Below, piece by piece: positions 42,680-53,824 of a DNA stretch of 64,000 bases (within the stretch, counting starts at the first letter, position 1; each line of letters begins with the position of its first letter). The notes beneath the pieces are model-generated. The model worked only from the letters and a program-made list of their open reading frames with translations, had not been told where the DNA came from and did not search any database. This stretch comes from Streptococcus ferus DSM 20646 (GTDB lineage Bacteria; Bacillota; Bacilli; Lactobacillales; Streptococcaceae), in NCBI RefSeq assembly GCF_000372425.1, contig NZ_AQVD01000002.1, positions 407,210 through 471,209 of the forward strand, written 5' to 3'. The position numbers and the translations under genes were made by a program.

Positions 42680-44487
42680 TAATCAGAACTACTTGTTGTT
42701 AATTTACTGTTGACATACTTTTCAACATTAGCTTCGTGTTCGTCATAAGTTTTGGCGTAATAGACATTACCAGTGGTAACATCAGCAACAAAATACAGAT
42801 AGTCGGTTGAATCCGGCTCAATTGTCGCCTTGATGGCCGACAGTCCGGGGTTATCAACAGCACCAGGCATCAGACCAGTATTTTTATAGATATTATAAGG
42901 TGAATCAATCGAAGTATCAATTGCTGCATCCTCAGCCAGAGTGGTTTTGGTTCCCAGTTTATCTGTTGCATAAAGAATAGCGATATTAGACTGAAGCGGC
43001 ATGTCTTGATTCAGCCGATTATAGAAGACACTGGCGATTTTTTTGCGATCATCATCCGTTGCTCCCTCTTTTTCAACCAAAGAGGCCAGAGTCAATACTT
43101 CATTGACCGTTAAGTTTTTAGAAGCAATCGTATCATAATAAGCGGATAAGTTATCATCCATCGCCTTAAGCATACTGTCAATCATATCCTCAACACTCGT
43201 CTTATCAGAGTAAGTGTAGGTCGCTGGGAAGAGATAGCCTTCCAACTGATACTTCACTTTGGAAGCATCTGGCAGGCTAGCCAAGAGTTTCGGATACTTC
43301 TTGACCATTTTTTCAATGAAAGTCTTGTCTTTCACTTTTTCTAAAAATGCTTTTGCTGTAAACGGCGTTTTATCTGTTTTGGATTTGGTATTGGCATTAG
43401 ACGTAATGGCCTCTGAAATCTGCTTAATGGTATAACCTTCCGGAATGAGCACTTTACCTAAGACAGGATCAGATGGTTGAGCTGTGCCGCCCGCTTGCAA
43501 GGTATTCGCAATTTTCTCCAGAGACATACTTTTTTGCAGGTTATAATAACCACTTTGGAAATTGCCGTAGTTCTTAAACTTGGTGTAGTAATTAAAAACT
43601 GTTGCACTCTTAATAAGGCCCTTCTTCTCCAAAATCTGCCCAATCAAACGGTTCCCTGATCCTTCAGGAATCTCAACCTGAACATAAGCTGTTGATTTGC
43701 TGTCAACCGGCTTAATGGCACTGGTCACATAGGTATAGCCAAAAATACCTAGGGCTAGCATGGCCAGCAGAATAATACTGACTAAATAAAGGGCTATCCT
43801 TCTAGCAATCTTATTGGTCTTTCTTCGTTTATGACGACGCTTTTGCTGCATGCTGTCTTCCTCTTGAGATTCTGAAGGCTCTGTTGAACCCTCTTCTTGC
43901 TTAGGAGAAGGCAAAACCTTGGCCTTGGTTTCAGACTCATCAGAATCTGATACATGATGTTTCACGGGTTTAGCCTCTTTCACAAAATCAGAAGGCTCCG
44001 TTGCTGCTGGCTTTTCTAAAGAGACTTTTTCCCAGGTGGGCTTGGACGTTTTGAGACTCTCAGACACGCCATCATCAGACCAATCAATAACCTGTTTGGG
44101 TTCTGGTTTTGACGCTTTTTCAGTTGGCTGAGAGTTTGGAGTTGGGCTGTCTGCATCAGGGTTAAAAACCTGATCCAGATTTGTCAGCACATCATCTACA
44201 TCCTCTTTGCTAGGATTGTCAGAGACCTGAGAAGCAATCTCTGGGTCTCTCTTAATCTCAATAGGTTCAAAAGTCTTTTTTTCTGACAGATGACGGCGTT
44301 CTTCATTGGCTTTTTGAAGAGAAGCTTTTTTGGCCGCTTCTTTAGCAGCTTCTTCCGCCTTTAAAAAGGCTTCATCCCGTTCCTGCCGAACCTGTCTGGC
44401 TTTTGCCAGGTCGGCTAAGATTTGTTCCTTGAAACTCTTTGTCTTGGCTTCTTTCTGGTTTTCTTCTTCATTAAAGATATCCGTCAA
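42679..44487 (-). CDS. mltG: Endolytic murein transglycosylase MltG
   Basis: 602 residues: a long, acidic, lysine/glutamate-rich cytoplasmic region (1-220) as in streptococcal MltG, one membrane helix (231-254), a LysM-like part, and the YceG catalytic domain with LTLASLVEKEGATDDDRKKI (467-485), containing the catalytic glutamate. Cleaves nascent glycan strands in peripheral/septal growth. The start codon is TTG at 44487 with AGGAGG seven bases upstream. A promoter lies just ahead. Confidence 0.9.
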   Translation of the reverse strand: MTDIFNEEENQKEAKTKSFKEQILADLAKARQVRQERDEAFLKAEEAAKEAAKKASLQKANEERRHLSEKKTFEPIEIKRDPEIASQVSDNPSKEDVDDVLTNLDQVFNPDADSPTPNSQPTEKASKPEPKQVIDWSDDGVSESLKTSKPTWEKVSLEKPAATEPSDFVKEAKPVKHHVSDSDESETKAKVLPSPKQEEGSTEPSESQEEDSMQQKRRHKRRKTNKIARRIALYLVSIILLAMLALGIFGYTYVTSAIKPVDSKSTAYVQVEIPEGSGNRLIGQILEKKGLIKSATVFNYYTKFKNYGNFQSGYYNLQKSMSLEKIANTLQAGGTAQPSDPVLGKVLIPEGYTIKQISEAITSNANTKSKTDKTPFTAKAFLEKVKDKTFIEKMVKKYPKLLASLPDASKVKYQLEGYLFPATYTYSDKTSVEDMIDSMLKAMDDNLSAYYDTIASKNLTVNEVLTLASLVEKEGATDDDRKKIASVFYNRLNQDMPLQSNIAILYATDKLGTKTTLAEDAAIDTSIDSPYNIYKNTGLMPGAVDNPGLSAIKATIEPDSTDYLYFVADVTTGNVYYAKTYDEHEANVEKYVNSKLTTSSSD

Positions 44488-44517
44488 GGCTTATCCTCCT
44501 AATGTCTATCACACGCT

Positions 44518-44546
44518 ATTATAACTTAAAACCGCTTTAAAGGCAA
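44518..44546 (-). promoter_or_regulatory. mltG promoter
   Basis: TTGCCT (44541-44546), 17-bp spacer, TATAAT (44518-44523). Confidence 0.75.
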
Positions 44547-44583
44547 TATTAACAATTTTTTATTACAAGAGCGTAACAAAACA

Positions 44584-45075
44584 TTAGAATTCTGGATTTT
44601 CCCAAACCATATTGTACCAGGTTGCCCCTCCATGTGCAGACGCTGACAAGCCTTCATTGATAAAGCCATTCATTTCATAATAGCCGATCAGATAATCATG
44701 GCAGGTTAGGGTAATGCCTTGTCTTTTTTGAGCAACAGCCAAGTCCTTGAGTGTCCCCACTAACATGGTTCCTATCCCTTGTTTTTTGAATTCATGATCA
44801 ACCGACAAACTCGTCACCGCAATGAAACCTGACTTTTTAGGGTTGGGGAGAACTTGCTGAAACAGGTCATCCGTCAGATAGCGTTGCTTGATCACTGGAC
44901 CTTCAATATAACCTGCCAGCCTGCCATCTAACTCAGCAATTAAAAAGGTGTCAGGAATATGAGCGATTCGCTCCTGCATAGCCTCAGGCGATGCCGCTTC
45001 GGCTTCTGAAAAATTTTCTTGCTCAATACGAACCACTTCTGCTAAATCGTCTTTTCTGACCTGTCTGATTAACAT
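44584..45075 (-). CDS. GNAT-family N-acetyltransferase
   Basis: 163 residues with GNAT blocks: ADLAEVVRIEQ-like N-terminus, ITVTSLSVDHEFKKQGIGTM-type acetyl-CoA loop (VDHEFKKQGIGTMLV) and YEMNGFINEGLSASAHGGAT. The acceptor is unknown. It follows murC with 62 bp containing only a weak hairpin, so both are probably in one unit. Confidence 0.82.
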   Translation of the reverse strand: MLIRQVRKDDLAEVVRIEQENFSEAEAASPEAMQERIAHIPDTFLIAELDGRLAGYIEGPVIKQRYLTDDLFQQVLPNPKKSGFIAVTSLSVDHEFKKQGIGTMLVGTLKDLAVAQKRQGITLTCHDYLIGYYEMNGFINEGLSASAHGGATWYNMVWENPEF

Positions 45076-45137
45076 AATGCTTTTTCCTCTCTGAAGACCG
45101 CAAAAATAGGAAAGAGCCTGGAAAACTCCAGACGTCT

Positions 45138-46469
45138 TTATTGATTACTTTTCGTTAGGTTAGCTAGAAGCTCTTCAAAAGAACGTTCATAAAGCTGAAT
45201 ATCTCCTGCTCCCATAAAAACAAAGACAGCGTCATTATGATCAAGGAGCGGGGACACATTTTCAACGGTCACAACCTTGGCCGGCTTGACTATCTTGGCA
45301 GCCAAATCTTCAACTTTGACATCCCCGCGATCGACTTCACGCGCAGAGCCATAAATTTGAGCCAAGTAAACACTGTCTGCTTCATTTAAGGCCTCTGCAA
45401 ATTCATCTAAGAGGGCAATCGTTCTGGTGAAGGTATGAGGCTGAAAAATCGCTACTATTTCCTTTGAAGGATATTTTTGCCGAGCAGCATCCAAGGTGGC
45501 AATGATTTCAGTAGGATGGTGGGCAAAATCGTCAATAATCACCGTTCCATTGATGGCTTTTTCTGAAAAACGCCGTTTGACCCCCCTGAAAGTCTTCAGA
45601 TGCTGGGCAACAAGGTTCATATCAATGCCCGCAACATATAGGTTAGCAATAACAGCTGTTGCGTTCAAAATATTATGTCTGCCATAGGCCGGAACGTGAA
45701 AAGGACCTAAGAGATGGTCACCATGCTTCACCTTGAAATCCGAACCATTCGTTGTCCGTAAAATATCGCAGGCTTGAAAATCATCATTCGCTTCAAACCC
45801 ATAATAGTAGATTGGGGCAGTTGCCGTAATCTTCCGCAGGTAAGGATCTTCTCCATAAACAAAAAGAGCTTTTTGGACCTGTTTGGCATAATCATTAAAG
45901 GCATCAAACACATCGTCAACACTAGTAAAATAATCCGGATGATCAAAGTCAATATTAGTGATGATAGAGTATTCCGGATGATAGGGCATGAAGTGGCGCT
46001 CATATTCGTCCGATTCAAAGACAAAATACTGGCTGTTAGCCAGACCGCGGCCACTGCCGTCTCCAATTAAATAGCTGGTATCCGTAATATTTTTCAAAAC
46101 ATGGGCTAAGAGTCCTGTCGTTGAGGTCTTACCATGAGCTCCAGCTACACCTAAACTAGTGAATTGACGCATAAAATCGCCTAAAAATTCATGGTAACGC
46201 TTAAAGGGAATCCGTTGCTGAATAGCATAGGCCAGCTCAGCATTGTTATCTTCACGAAAGGCATTTCCTGCAATCAGTTCCAGATCCTCTGAAATATTAG
46301 CTGCATCAAACGGCAAAATAGGGATACCGGCTTTTTCGAGACCATGCTGAGTAAAGTAGTATTTGTCAACATCACTCCCTTGTACCTTATAGCCCATTTG
46401 ATGCAGCATCAAGGCCAAAGCACTCATGCCTGATCCTTTTATTCCAATAAAGTGAAAGGTCTTAACCAT
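45138..46469 (-). CDS. murC: UDP-N-acetylmuramate-L-alanine ligase
   Basis: 443 residues. First amino-acid ligase of peptidoglycan precursor synthesis. Mur N-terminal [22 protein letters not shown]-loop [18 protein letters not shown], central [17 protein letters not shown] and C-terminal [14 protein letters not shown]. Start at 46469 with AGAGGAGA before it; in-frame ATGs further upstream overlap that site. Transcribed after the 203-residue unknown protein. Confidence 0.95.
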   Translation of the reverse strand: MVKTFHFIGIKGSGMSALALMLHQMGYKVQGSDVDKYYFTQHGLEKAGIPILPFDAANISEDLELIAGNAFREDNNAELAYAIQQRIPFKRYHEFLGDFMRQFTSLGVAGAHGKTSTTGLLAHVLKNITDTSYLIGDGSGRGLANSQYFVFESDEYERHFMPYHPEYSIITNIDFDHPDYFTSVDDVFDAFNDYAKQVQKALFVYGEDPYLRKITATAPIYYYGFEANDDFQACDILRTTNGSDFKVKHGDHLLGPFHVPAYGRHNILNATAVIANLYVAGIDMNLVAQHLKTFRGVKRRFSEKAINGTVIIDDFAHHPTEIIATLDAARQKYPSKEIVAIFQPHTFTRTIALLDEFAEALNEADSVYLAQIYGSAREVDRGDVKVEDLAAKIVKPAKVVTVENVSPLLDHNDAVFVFMGAGDIQLYERSFEELLANLTKSNQ

Positions 46470-46479
46470 CTGTTCTCCT

Positions 46480-47091
46480 CTAGTTCGCATCATCAAAAGG
46501 CGTTAAGTTTAGCTCTTGAGCCACCTGTCGCTCTTTTTGTTCTTGATAATCTTGTCGGTTGTAAATTTGACTCGTTTTTAAAAAGTCATAGCTGTTCTTT
46601 TTGGGTTTTTCAATTTGATTTTGTGGTTCTGAGTACACTTGCGGCAACTCAGCCAAAATATAAGAGTCCTGTCTCAACTGAGAAGTAAAACGCGCCAGTT
46701 CACTCACAGAGCTCGGCTTAGCTGTTTTAGAAAGTGAGGCTGGTCGTGAAAAGCTAGGCTGGTAACTATGGCTTGATGTTTTGCTAAAGTCACTGCTCGT
46801 TACATAAGACTGACGTTTTTTCTTTAAATCGCGCCGAGCTTCTTCTCTGGCCATTTCGGCATAGGTCTTTCCAGCCCGCTGCGTCTTTAATCGCTCTGCT
46901 GGAACTTGATCTGAGGCAGGGTTTTCAGGAATAAAGTGATAGTCTTGTGTCACATCGTCATAAACCTTATCTTCATAAGGCCCATGAATATTGGTAATCA
47001 AATCTTCGTTCTCGTACAAATGCATCTGTTTAGCCTGTTGAACAACAATATCATTGTCCGCAACCAATGGAAATTTTCTGATACGACTCAT
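46480..47091 (-). CDS. Hypothetical protein between SNF2 gene and murC
   Basis: 203 residues, soluble, no membrane segment. N-terminus [20 protein letters not shown]; a lysine/arginine-rich region near 80-95 ([16 protein letters not shown]); then low-complexity Ser/Pro/Lys stretches and a tail PFDDAN. It looks mostly disordered and charged. It has its own promoter and ribosome site and lies 11 bp before murC. I do not recognise a function; the context suggests a wall or division link. Confidence 0.7.
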   Translation of the reverse strand: MSRIRKFPLVADNDIVVQQAKQMHLYENEDLITNIHGPYEDKVYDDVTQDYHFIPENPASDQVPAERLKTQRAGKTYAEMAREEARRDLKKKRQSYVTSSDFSKTSSHSYQPSFSRPASLSKTAKPSSVSELARFTSQLRQDSYILAELPQVYSEPQNQIEKPKKNSYDFLKTSQIYNRQDYQEQKERQVAQELNLTPFDDAN

Positions 47092-47117
47092 GAGACTCTC
47101 CTTTCTGAAACATTCCT

Positions 47118-47146
47118 ATTATAAACTAAAATCTGATATTTTGAAA
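47118..47146 (-). promoter_or_regulatory. Promoter of the murC unit
   Basis: TTTCAA (47141-47146), 17-bp spacer, TATAAT (47118-47123), between the SNF2 stop and the unknown gene. Confidence 0.65.
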
Positions 47147-47154
47147 GCTATCTC

Positions 47155-50100
47155 TCATGAAATCCCTAAAATTTCTTTAATATCTTCCATCGAAAGGCTC
47201 GCTCTGCTTTCATCACCATCTAAAACAGTTGTTACTAAGTGTTTTTTGCTTTCTTGAAGTTCTAAGATTTTTTCTTCAATCGTTCCCTTGGTAATCAGAC
47301 GGTAAACCTCAACATTTTCCTTCTGACCCAAACGGTGAGCTCTGCTGATAGCCTGCATTTCAACAGCCGGATTCCACCAAAGATCAATGAGAATAACCGT
47401 ATCAGCACCTGCTAAATTAAGACCGACTCCGCCAGCCTTGAGGGAAATCAAGAAAGCGTCCTTGCTTCCGTTGTTAAAGGCTTTGGTCATTTCTTGGCGT
47501 TCATTCGCAGGGGTAGAACCGGTCATTTTATAGGCACTCAAGCCCAGGCTAGCCATCTCTTTTTCAACAATATCAAGCATGCCCCTAAATTGAGAGAAGA
47601 TGAGCGTCCGATGTCCATTCTCCTTAATCTGTATTAGCAAGTCACGCAGGGCAGAAACTTTTCCGCTTTCCCCATTATAGGGCATGAACAACTGAGGCGT
47701 ATCGCAGATTTGCCGCAAACGTGTAATCCCGGACAGAATTTCAATCTTTTTGCGATGATTAAGATCATCGCTCCGATTGATCACCGTCTCCTGAATCTGC
47801 TGCAGCTGCGCCAAGTAAATAGCCTTTTGCTCCTCTGCCAAATCGTTGTGATAGTTCACCTCAATTAAATCAGGCAGCTCAGGCAGCACATCTTCCTTTT
47901 TACGCCGCATCACAAAGGGCTGAATGTAACGGGCAACTTGCTTCGGATCGAGTTTGCTAAACTGTTTTTGACTGGGTAGTAAGCCCGGAAGAACAATTTG
48001 AAAAATTGACCAAATTTCGAGCAATTTATTTTCAATCGGTGTCCCAGACAGTGCAAAGCAATTTTTAACATCAAAAGCTCGCAAACTCTGAGCAATTTTT
48101 GTCTGTGTGTTTTTCATCACTTGCGCCTCGTCCAAAATTAAGTAGTCAAACTGCAGCTGATTGTAACTCTCAAAATCCTGACGAAAAGAAGCGTAACTGG
48201 TTATGGTAATCTGGTGTCCCTCTTTGATAACCTCTTCTCTCAGTTCCTTAGTTCCATAAGCAACCGCAACATCGAGATCTGGCGCAAATTTATGGCACTC
48301 ATCCTGCCAATTATAGATAAGGCTAGAAGGAGATAGGATTAGAACACTAGTGGCTCTATCTGTTAACTTGCTTTTTAAAAAAGTCAGTGTCTGAAGCGTT
48401 TTTCCAAGCCCCATATCATCGGCCAAAATACCGCCAAAGCCGTATTGGTCAAGCATAGACATCCATTTAACTCCCGTCAGCTGATAATCTCTCAGCTGCG
48501 CCTTCACATCAATTTCCGGCAAGTTAAAGGCTTCTGGATGCCTGAGATCATAGGCCAGCCGTGAAAACTCTTCTGAAAAACTAATGTCAGATAAGCCTTG
48601 CAAAGCATCCGCCAATGGAAAAGCTGCCATTTTAGACACTTGTAAACGACCGCCTGAGACTTTTTTCGCCCGTAAATCCTGCAAGGTATGGCTGACTTTC
48701 TGCGTTTCGTCATCAAACACCACTAATCGCCCCGACTGGCTGACAAAGTAAGCCTGGTTGGAAAAGAGTGCGTCTAGGGCCTGATTGATGTCCTCCTTAT
48801 CCAACTTGGAAAAGTCAAAAGAAACCTCTAGGAGTCCTCTATTGGTCTTGACATCGATATGCGGGCGTTCTAACAAGCGCATTGCCTCAAAACGTTCTGA
48901 CAAAGTGACTCGGCCGAATTTCTCAAAGGCTTTGAGGGTCTTGTCAAAGAAATGATAAAGATCCTTTCCGGCCAGCGGAGCATGATAAGACTGAAAACCC
49001 TTGCTGAAACCAGAGTTCTTGAGCAACCGCCATAGTTTCTCTTCCTTCTTAAAATGACTAGCAAAAGGAAGAAGGTCTTTTTCTTCCTGACTGCTCACCT
49101 TAAACCGACCATAGTCAAGGATGATACTTAGTATAAGCCTACCATCATCTAAGCGATCAAAATAAAAGTTGACCTCAAAATCCTGGATAAGAAAGGATGA
49201 GGGAGCCTTGACCTGCCCAAGGCTTTTAAAATCCAGAAGACTGGCTGCCAGTTTGCCCTGATCATCAAAATCAAAATAGATATGCTTGGCCAAATCAGTT
49301 TCTAGTGGCAAACTCTTAATTGCAGCTGCCAATTTGGCTTGCTTGGCATTTAAATGATAGAAGGTATCGCCTGCCAATAAATAGCTATTATCAAAAAATA
49401 GGTCAGCCTGTTTTTCTTGAATCAGGAGCTCTATCGACTGGCGATGAACCAGAACGTCAAAATGATAGAACTGATCTTCTGCCTCCAGCTCCTTAAAATA
49501 GAGCTGATGATAGAGACGATTTTCAGTCTCAAAGGAGAAATCATAGAGTTTGTTTAATAGACGGACCCCCTCTTCAAAAAAGCCACTAGAAAGAGCTAGG
49601 TGCCGACCATGATTTGGAAAAATAAAATCAGTGTCCGCCTGTTTGGCATCCGGCAAAAGCCGATATAAAAACTCAAGCAGATCTTGGCTGGCTTCATCAA
49701 ACTGCAAAAAAGATAAGGGCTCATAGTAATTCTTACCAATCTGATAATAGCTCTCCTTTTTCACCGTGGATAAAAAAGACTTGATATCACGAATGACATA
49801 GGTTCTCTCATCTGGAAGACGGTTAATCTTCAACGTCCACCAAAAATTGGACGAATAAGGGCTCTTACTGCCCTGAGCAAGCAAGCGATAACGCGTTTCA
49901 TCATCCTCATTTACCTTTAAACCATCCAAAAAAAGACTGCCAAAAGAGGTTTTCTTCTTGGTTGATGCCATTTCCTTTTCTTCCTCACTCAAACTCTCAG
50001 AGAGGTCTTTTCCTTGAGGATTGATTTTAAGGTAATGTTCAACAGCAGCCAAATGGCTGCAGTAGCCTTTTTTCTGAAACAGGGAACAAGGACAGCTAAT

Positions 50101-50247
50101 TAAGTCATCATTAAAGGAAAACTGCAAGTGACAGTCCCCTACTTGGGCTAGAATAATATGGTCTTTTTCTTCAACCAGAGAAACGGAGCCTTGGTTATAA
50201 AGCTCTATGCCTTGATTCCGAATGCGCCCGGGAATTAATCTGCTCAT
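47155..50247 (-). CDS. SNF2-family helicase/ATPase with SWIM zinc finger
   Basis: 1030 residues. N-terminal SWIM-type zinc finger (SCPCSLFQKKGYCSH at 51-65, C-x-C...C-x-H), a middle region specific to bacterial SNF2 proteins, then the SNF2 core: ILADDMGLGKTLQTLTFLK (motif I), LDEAQVMKN (motif II), SGTPIENKL, and motif VI QAISRAHRLGQ. Probably a DNA- or polymerase-linked translocase; exact role unknown in streptococci. Separate unit: own promoter (TGT-TATAAT about 29 bases before the start), downstream of accA. Confidence 0.88.
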   Translation of the reverse strand: MSRLIPGRIRNQGIELYNQGSVSLVEEKDHIILAQVGDCHLQFSFNDDLISCPCSLFQKKGYCSHLAAVEHYLKINPQGKDLSESLSEEEKEMASTKKKTSFGSLFLDGLKVNEDDETRYRLLAQGSKSPYSSNFWWTLKINRLPDERTYVIRDIKSFLSTVKKESYYQIGKNYYEPLSFLQFDEASQDLLEFLYRLLPDAKQADTDFIFPNHGRHLALSSGFFEEGVRLLNKLYDFSFETENRLYHQLYFKELEAEDQFYHFDVLVHRQSIELLIQEKQADLFFDNSYLLAGDTFYHLNAKQAKLAAAIKSLPLETDLAKHIYFDFDDQGKLAASLLDFKSLGQVKAPSSFLIQDFEVNFYFDRLDDGRLILSIILDYGRFKVSSQEEKDLLPFASHFKKEEKLWRLLKNSGFSKGFQSYHAPLAGKDLYHFFDKTLKAFEKFGRVTLSERFEAMRLLERPHIDVKTNRGLLEVSFDFSKLDKEDINQALDALFSNQAYFVSQSGRLVVFDDETQKVSHTLQDLRAKKVSGGRLQVSKMAAFPLADALQGLSDISFSEEFSRLAYDLRHPEAFNLPEIDVKAQLRDYQLTGVKWMSMLDQYGFGGILADDMGLGKTLQTLTFLKSKLTDRATSVLILSPSSLIYNWQDECHKFAPDLDVAVAYGTKELREEVIKEGHQITITSYASFRQDFESYNQLQFDYLILDEAQVMKNTQTKIAQSLRAFDVKNCFALSGTPIENKLLEIWSIFQIVLPGLLPSQKQFSKLDPKQVARYIQPFVMRRKKEDVLPELPDLIEVNYHNDLAEEQKAIYLAQLQQIQETVINRSDDLNHRKKIEILSGITRLRQICDTPQLFMPYNGESGKVSALRDLLIQIKENGHRTLIFSQFRGMLDIVEKEMASLGLSAYKMTGSTPANERQEMTKAFNNGSKDAFLISLKAGGVGLNLAGADTVILIDLWWNPAVEMQAISRAHRLGQKENVEVYRLITKGTIEEKILELQESKKHLVTTVLDGDESRASLSMEDIKEILGIS

Positions 50248-50331
50248 CTGACCTCCACTTTTGCTTTATCCCTTAATTATAACATAAGCCCAACAACATT
50301 ACCTTCTTGAAAAAGGATTTTAAAGCAAAGG

Positions 50332-50360
50332 AAAAATCTCATCCGAAAATGAGATTTTTT
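50332..50360 (-). terminator. Terminator of the fab-acc operon
   Basis: AAAAATCTCAT (50332-50342) pairs with ATGAGATTTTT (50349-50359), 6-nt loop, U-run on the minus strand; two bases past accA. Confidence 0.9.
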
Positions 50361-50361
50361 C

Positions 50362-51132
50362 TTAATAGTTTCTAAAGCGTTGGTACCGCCTGTCGAGGAG
50401 TTCTCCCAGTGGCAAGGCCTGCAAAGCCTGTAATTCTTCAATCAGACTGGTTTTGATAGCCTCCAAAATTTCACTAGAAAAATAACCATGTTCCGGAATC
50501 ACCTTATCTACGATTCCCATCTTAAGAAGCTCTCCAGCAGTTATTTTCATCAGCTCCGCAGCTTCCGTCGCTCGGCTGCCATCCTTCCATAGAATGGACG
50601 CAAACCCTTCTGGACTGAGAACGGCATACATGGTGTGCTCCAGCATCCAGACCTTATCAGCAACCGCCAAAGCCAAAGCTCCCCCAGAGCCTCCTTCACC
50701 GATGATAATAGCAATAATCGGCACCTTCAGATCGCTCATCTCAAGCAGATTTCGGGCAATAGCCTCTCCCTGCCCCCGTTCCTCAGCACCAATACCTGGA
50801 TAAGCACCCGCTGTATTGATGAAAGTAATAACCGGACGATTAAATTTCTCAGCCTGTTTCATTAAACGAAGTGCCTTACGATAGCCTTCTGGATTCGGCT
50901 GACCAAAATTCCGGTTCAAATTATCCTGAAGATTTTTCCCTTTTTGAATCCCAATGACTGTGACGGGCTGACCGTCAAGTTTGGCTAGACCTCCAATAAT
51001 GGCCCCGTCATCACCGAAATGACGATCGCCATGAAGTTCAATAAAATCATCAAAAATGGCCATCGCATAATCAAGGCTGGTCAGACGGCTTTGATTCCGG
51101 GCTTCTCTGAGCACTCTTGATACATCACTCAT
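50362..51132 (-). CDS. accA: Acetyl-CoA carboxylase carboxyltransferase subunit alpha
   Basis: 256 residues, transfers CO2 from biotin to acetyl-CoA with AccD. Crotonase fold: [55 protein letters not shown] and [16 protein letters not shown]. Last gene of the fab operon; overlaps accD by 4 bases. Confidence 0.95.
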   Translation of the reverse strand: MSDVSRVLREARNQSRLTSLDYAMAIFDDFIELHGDRHFGDDGAIIGGLAKLDGQPVTVIGIQKGKNLQDNLNRNFGQPNPEGYRKALRLMKQAEKFNRPVITFINTAGAYPGIGAEERGQGEAIARNLLEMSDLKVPIIAIIIGEGGSGGALALAVADKVWMLEHTMYAVLSPEGFASILWKDGSRATEAAELMKITAGELLKMGIVDKVIPEHGYFSSEILEAIKTSLIEELQALQALPLGELLDRRYQRFRNY

Positions 51133-51995
51133 TTGACACCTCCGTGAAAGGCAAGAAGCTTAGCTACCGTCGACTTCATATCTACTCGTTTGACAATCGC
51201 ATCAACAAAACCATGATCCAAAAGAAATTCCGCTTTTTGGAAATCATCCGGCAGATTTTCTCGAACGGTTGTTTCAATCACTCGCCGACCAGCAAATCCA
51301 ATCAAGGTTTGTGGCTCAGCTAAGATAATGTCACCTTCCATAGCAAAACTTGCTGTTACACCGCCCGTTGTCGGATCAGTTAGAACAGTCAGGTAAAAAA
51401 GCCCTTGATTCGAATGCTGTTTGACCGCTGCTGAAACCTTGGCCATCTGCATCAGACTCATAATCCCTTCCTGCATCCGTGCCCCGCCTGACGCCGTAAA
51501 AATGACAACCGGTAGCTTTTCTTGGGTTGCTAATTCAAAAAGACGCGTTATTTTTTCACCTACCACAGTTCCCATGGAAGCCATGATAAAATTAGAATCC
51601 ATAACCGCCAGAGCCGTCCTATTCCCTTCGATAGTTGCTATCCCTGTAACGACTGCCTCATCTAAACCTGTTTTTTCTTGAACAAGCGCCAGCTTTTCCT
51701 CATAACCAGGAAAATCTAAAGGGTTCTTGGTTTTGATTCCCGTGAATAACTCCTCAAAAGAATTTTCGTCAGCTGTCAAAGCAAGGCGCTCCTGAGCGGA
51801 AATTCTGAAGTTGTAAGAACAGTGCGGACAAATCTTTTCCAGCCCCAAATCTTTTTGGTAAATCATATGTTTGCAAGAGGGACATTTGGCAAATAACTCA
51901 TCAGGCACCTCGGGGGTCTCCCTCGGTTCTGTTCTCTTCATTGAACGGTTGGGATTTATCCGAATATACTTCTCTTTACGTTCAAATAAAGCCAT
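51129..51995 (-). CDS. accD: Acetyl-CoA carboxylase carboxyltransferase subunit beta
   Basis: 288 residues. Zinc ribbon [19 protein letters not shown] then PHC near residues 38-61, then the carboxyltransferase domain ([54 protein letters not shown]). Overlaps accA; 3 bp after accC. Confidence 0.95.
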   Translation of the reverse strand: MALFERKEKYIRINPNRSMKRTEPRETPEVPDELFAKCPSCKHMIYQKDLGLEKICPHCSYNFRISAQERLALTADENSFEELFTGIKTKNPLDFPGYEEKLALVQEKTGLDEAVVTGIATIEGNRTALAVMDSNFIMASMGTVVGEKITRLFELATQEKLPVVIFTASGGARMQEGIMSLMQMAKVSAAVKQHSNQGLFYLTVLTDPTTGGVTASFAMEGDIILAEPQTLIGFAGRRVIETTVRENLPDDFQKAEFLLDHGFVDAIVKRVDMKSTVAKLLAFHGGVK

Positions 51996-51998
51996 AGT

Positions 51999-53369
51999 TT
52001 ACTCCTCTTGTTTGATATAATTAGGCAGGAATTTTTCCATCAAAAACGATGTATCATAATCACCTGCAATCACATGAGCATCAGAAATTAAATCTAGCTG
52101 AAACTCAGCATTGGTAACCACACCTGAAATTTCAAACTCAAACAGAGCGCGCTGCATCTTCATCAATGCTTCAAAACGATTTTCACCATGAACAATAATC
52201 TTCGCAACCATACTGTCATAGTAAGGAGGGATACTGTAGCCCGCATACATGGCACTATCCACACGCAAACCTACGCCCCCGCTTGGCAAGAATAAGTCTT
52301 TAATCTTACCGGGACTTGGTGCAAAGTTGAATTTTGGATTCTCAGCATTGATACGGCATTCAATGGCATGCCCAGTAATCTGAATAGCATCTTGTTGATA
52401 CTCTAAGGGTTGTCCCGCCGCAATCCGAATTTGCTCTTTAACAATATCAACACCGGTGACAAATTCCGTAACAGGGTGTTCCACCTGAACCCGCGTATTC
52501 ATCTCCATGAAGAAAAATTGTTCTGTTTCCTCATCAAGAAGAAATTCGATGGTGCCAGCATTTTCATAGCCAACGGCTTTGGCAGCTCGAACAGCCGCTT
52601 CTCCCATCTGGGTACGCAAGGTTTTCCCAATAGCAATAGAAGGGCTCTCCTCTAGAACTTTTTGATTATTTCGTTGGAGGGAGCAATCACGCTCACCCAA
52701 ATGAATAATGTGACCAAAAGAGTCTCCCAGAATCTGAACTTCTATGTGGCGAGCAGGATAGATGACTTTCTCTAGATACATCGCCCCATTGCCAAAGGCA
52801 GCAACAGCCTCCTGAGAAGCAGATTCGAATGCGGCAAGTAAATCTTCTTTTTTCTCAACCTTACGAATCCCTTTACCGCCTCCGCCTGCAGAAGCTTTCA
52901 GCATAACGGGATAGCCAATCTTATCCGCAATTTTAAGAGCTTCCTGTCCGGTATAAACTTCCCCATCTGAACCAGGGATGACAGGAACATTTGCCTTGAC
53001 CATCTCAGAACGTGCATTGATTTTATCACCCATTTTATCCATTACCGAACCAGCTGGGCCAATAAATTTAATATGCATTTCCTCGCACATCGTAGCAAAT
53101 TTAGAGTTTTCACTTAAAAACCCAAATCCTGGGTGAATAGCTTCTGCACCAGTTACAATGGCAGCTGACAAAACCGAATTCATATTAAGATAAGAATCCG
53201 CAGACTTTGCCGGGCCAATACAAACTGCCTCATCTGCCAACAGAGTATGAAGAGATGTTTTATCAGCTTCTGAATAGACTGCAACAGTCGCAATTCCTAA
53301 TTCTCTGGCTGCTCGAATGATACGAACAGCAATTTCACCACGATTGGCAATCAAGATTTTCTTAAACAT
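51999..53369 (-). CDS. accC: Acetyl-CoA carboxylase biotin carboxylase subunit
   Basis: 456 residues, ATP-grasp: KILIANRGEIAVRIIRAARE, KASAGGGGKGIRKVEK (glycine loop), FFMEMNTRVQVEHPVTE, RINAENP. Carboxylates biotin on AccB. Between fabZ and accD. Good ribosome site. Confidence 0.96.
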   Translation of the reverse strand: MFKKILIANRGEIAVRIIRAARELGIATVAVYSEADKTSLHTLLADEAVCIGPAKSADSYLNMNSVLSAAIVTGAEAIHPGFGFLSENSKFATMCEEMHIKFIGPAGSVMDKMGDKINARSEMVKANVPVIPGSDGEVYTGQEALKIADKIGYPVMLKASAGGGGKGIRKVEKKEDLLAAFESASQEAVAAFGNGAMYLEKVIYPARHIEVQILGDSFGHIIHLGERDCSLQRNNQKVLEESPSIAIGKTLRTQMGEAAVRAAKAVGYENAGTIEFLLDEETEQFFFMEMNTRVQVEHPVTEFVTGVDIVKEQIRIAAGQPLEYQQDAIQITGHAIECRINAENPKFNFAPSPGKIKDLFLPSGGVGLRVDSAMYAGYSIPPYYDSMVAKIIVHGENRFEALMKMQRALFEFEISGVVTNAEFQLDLISDAHVIAGDYDTSFLMEKFLPNYIKQEE

Positions 53370-53401
53370 GATTTTCCTTCTCTATCTAATACCTTTTGCA
53401 T

Positions 53402-53824
53402 TTAGTTTCCGATGGCAAATGTTAAGGTCCCGCTGGCCGCAAGTTTTCCATCCACTTCAGCTTTAGCTTCAACAACAGCAATGGTTCCGCGACGTTTGAT
53501 AAATTTAGCAGTCATGACTAACTGATCCCCTGGAACCACCTGCTTTTTAAACTTGACCTTATCCATTCCAGCGTAGAAAACCAGTTTTCCTTTATTTTCC
53601 TCTTTTGACAATTCTAAAACACCTGCTGTCTGAGCCAAAGCTTCCATGATGAGAACTCCTGGCATAACGGGGTATTCTGGAAAATGCCCATTGAAAAAAG
53701 GTTCATTTATCGTCACATTTTTAATGGCAACAATCTCATCATCAGAAACCTCTAAAACACGGTCTACAAGAAGCATTGGATAGCGATGCGGCAGAGCTTC
53801 ACGAATTTTTGTAATATCAATCAT
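53402..53824 (-). CDS. fabZ: (3R)-hydroxyacyl-ACP dehydratase FabZ
   Basis: 140 residues, hot-dog fold. [16 protein letters not shown] carries the active histidine, with [20 protein letters not shown] and MEALAQTAG. Dehydrates beta-hydroxyacyl-ACP. In streptococci unsaturation is provided by FabM, not FabA. Overlaps accB by 4 bases. Confidence 0.95.
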   Translation of the reverse strand: MIDITKIREALPHRYPMLLVDRVLEVSDDEIVAIKNVTINEPFFNGHFPEYPVMPGVLIMEALAQTAGVLELSKEENKGKLVFYAGMDKVKFKKQVVPGDQLVMTAKFIKRRGTIAVVEAKAEVDGKLAASGTLTFAIGN

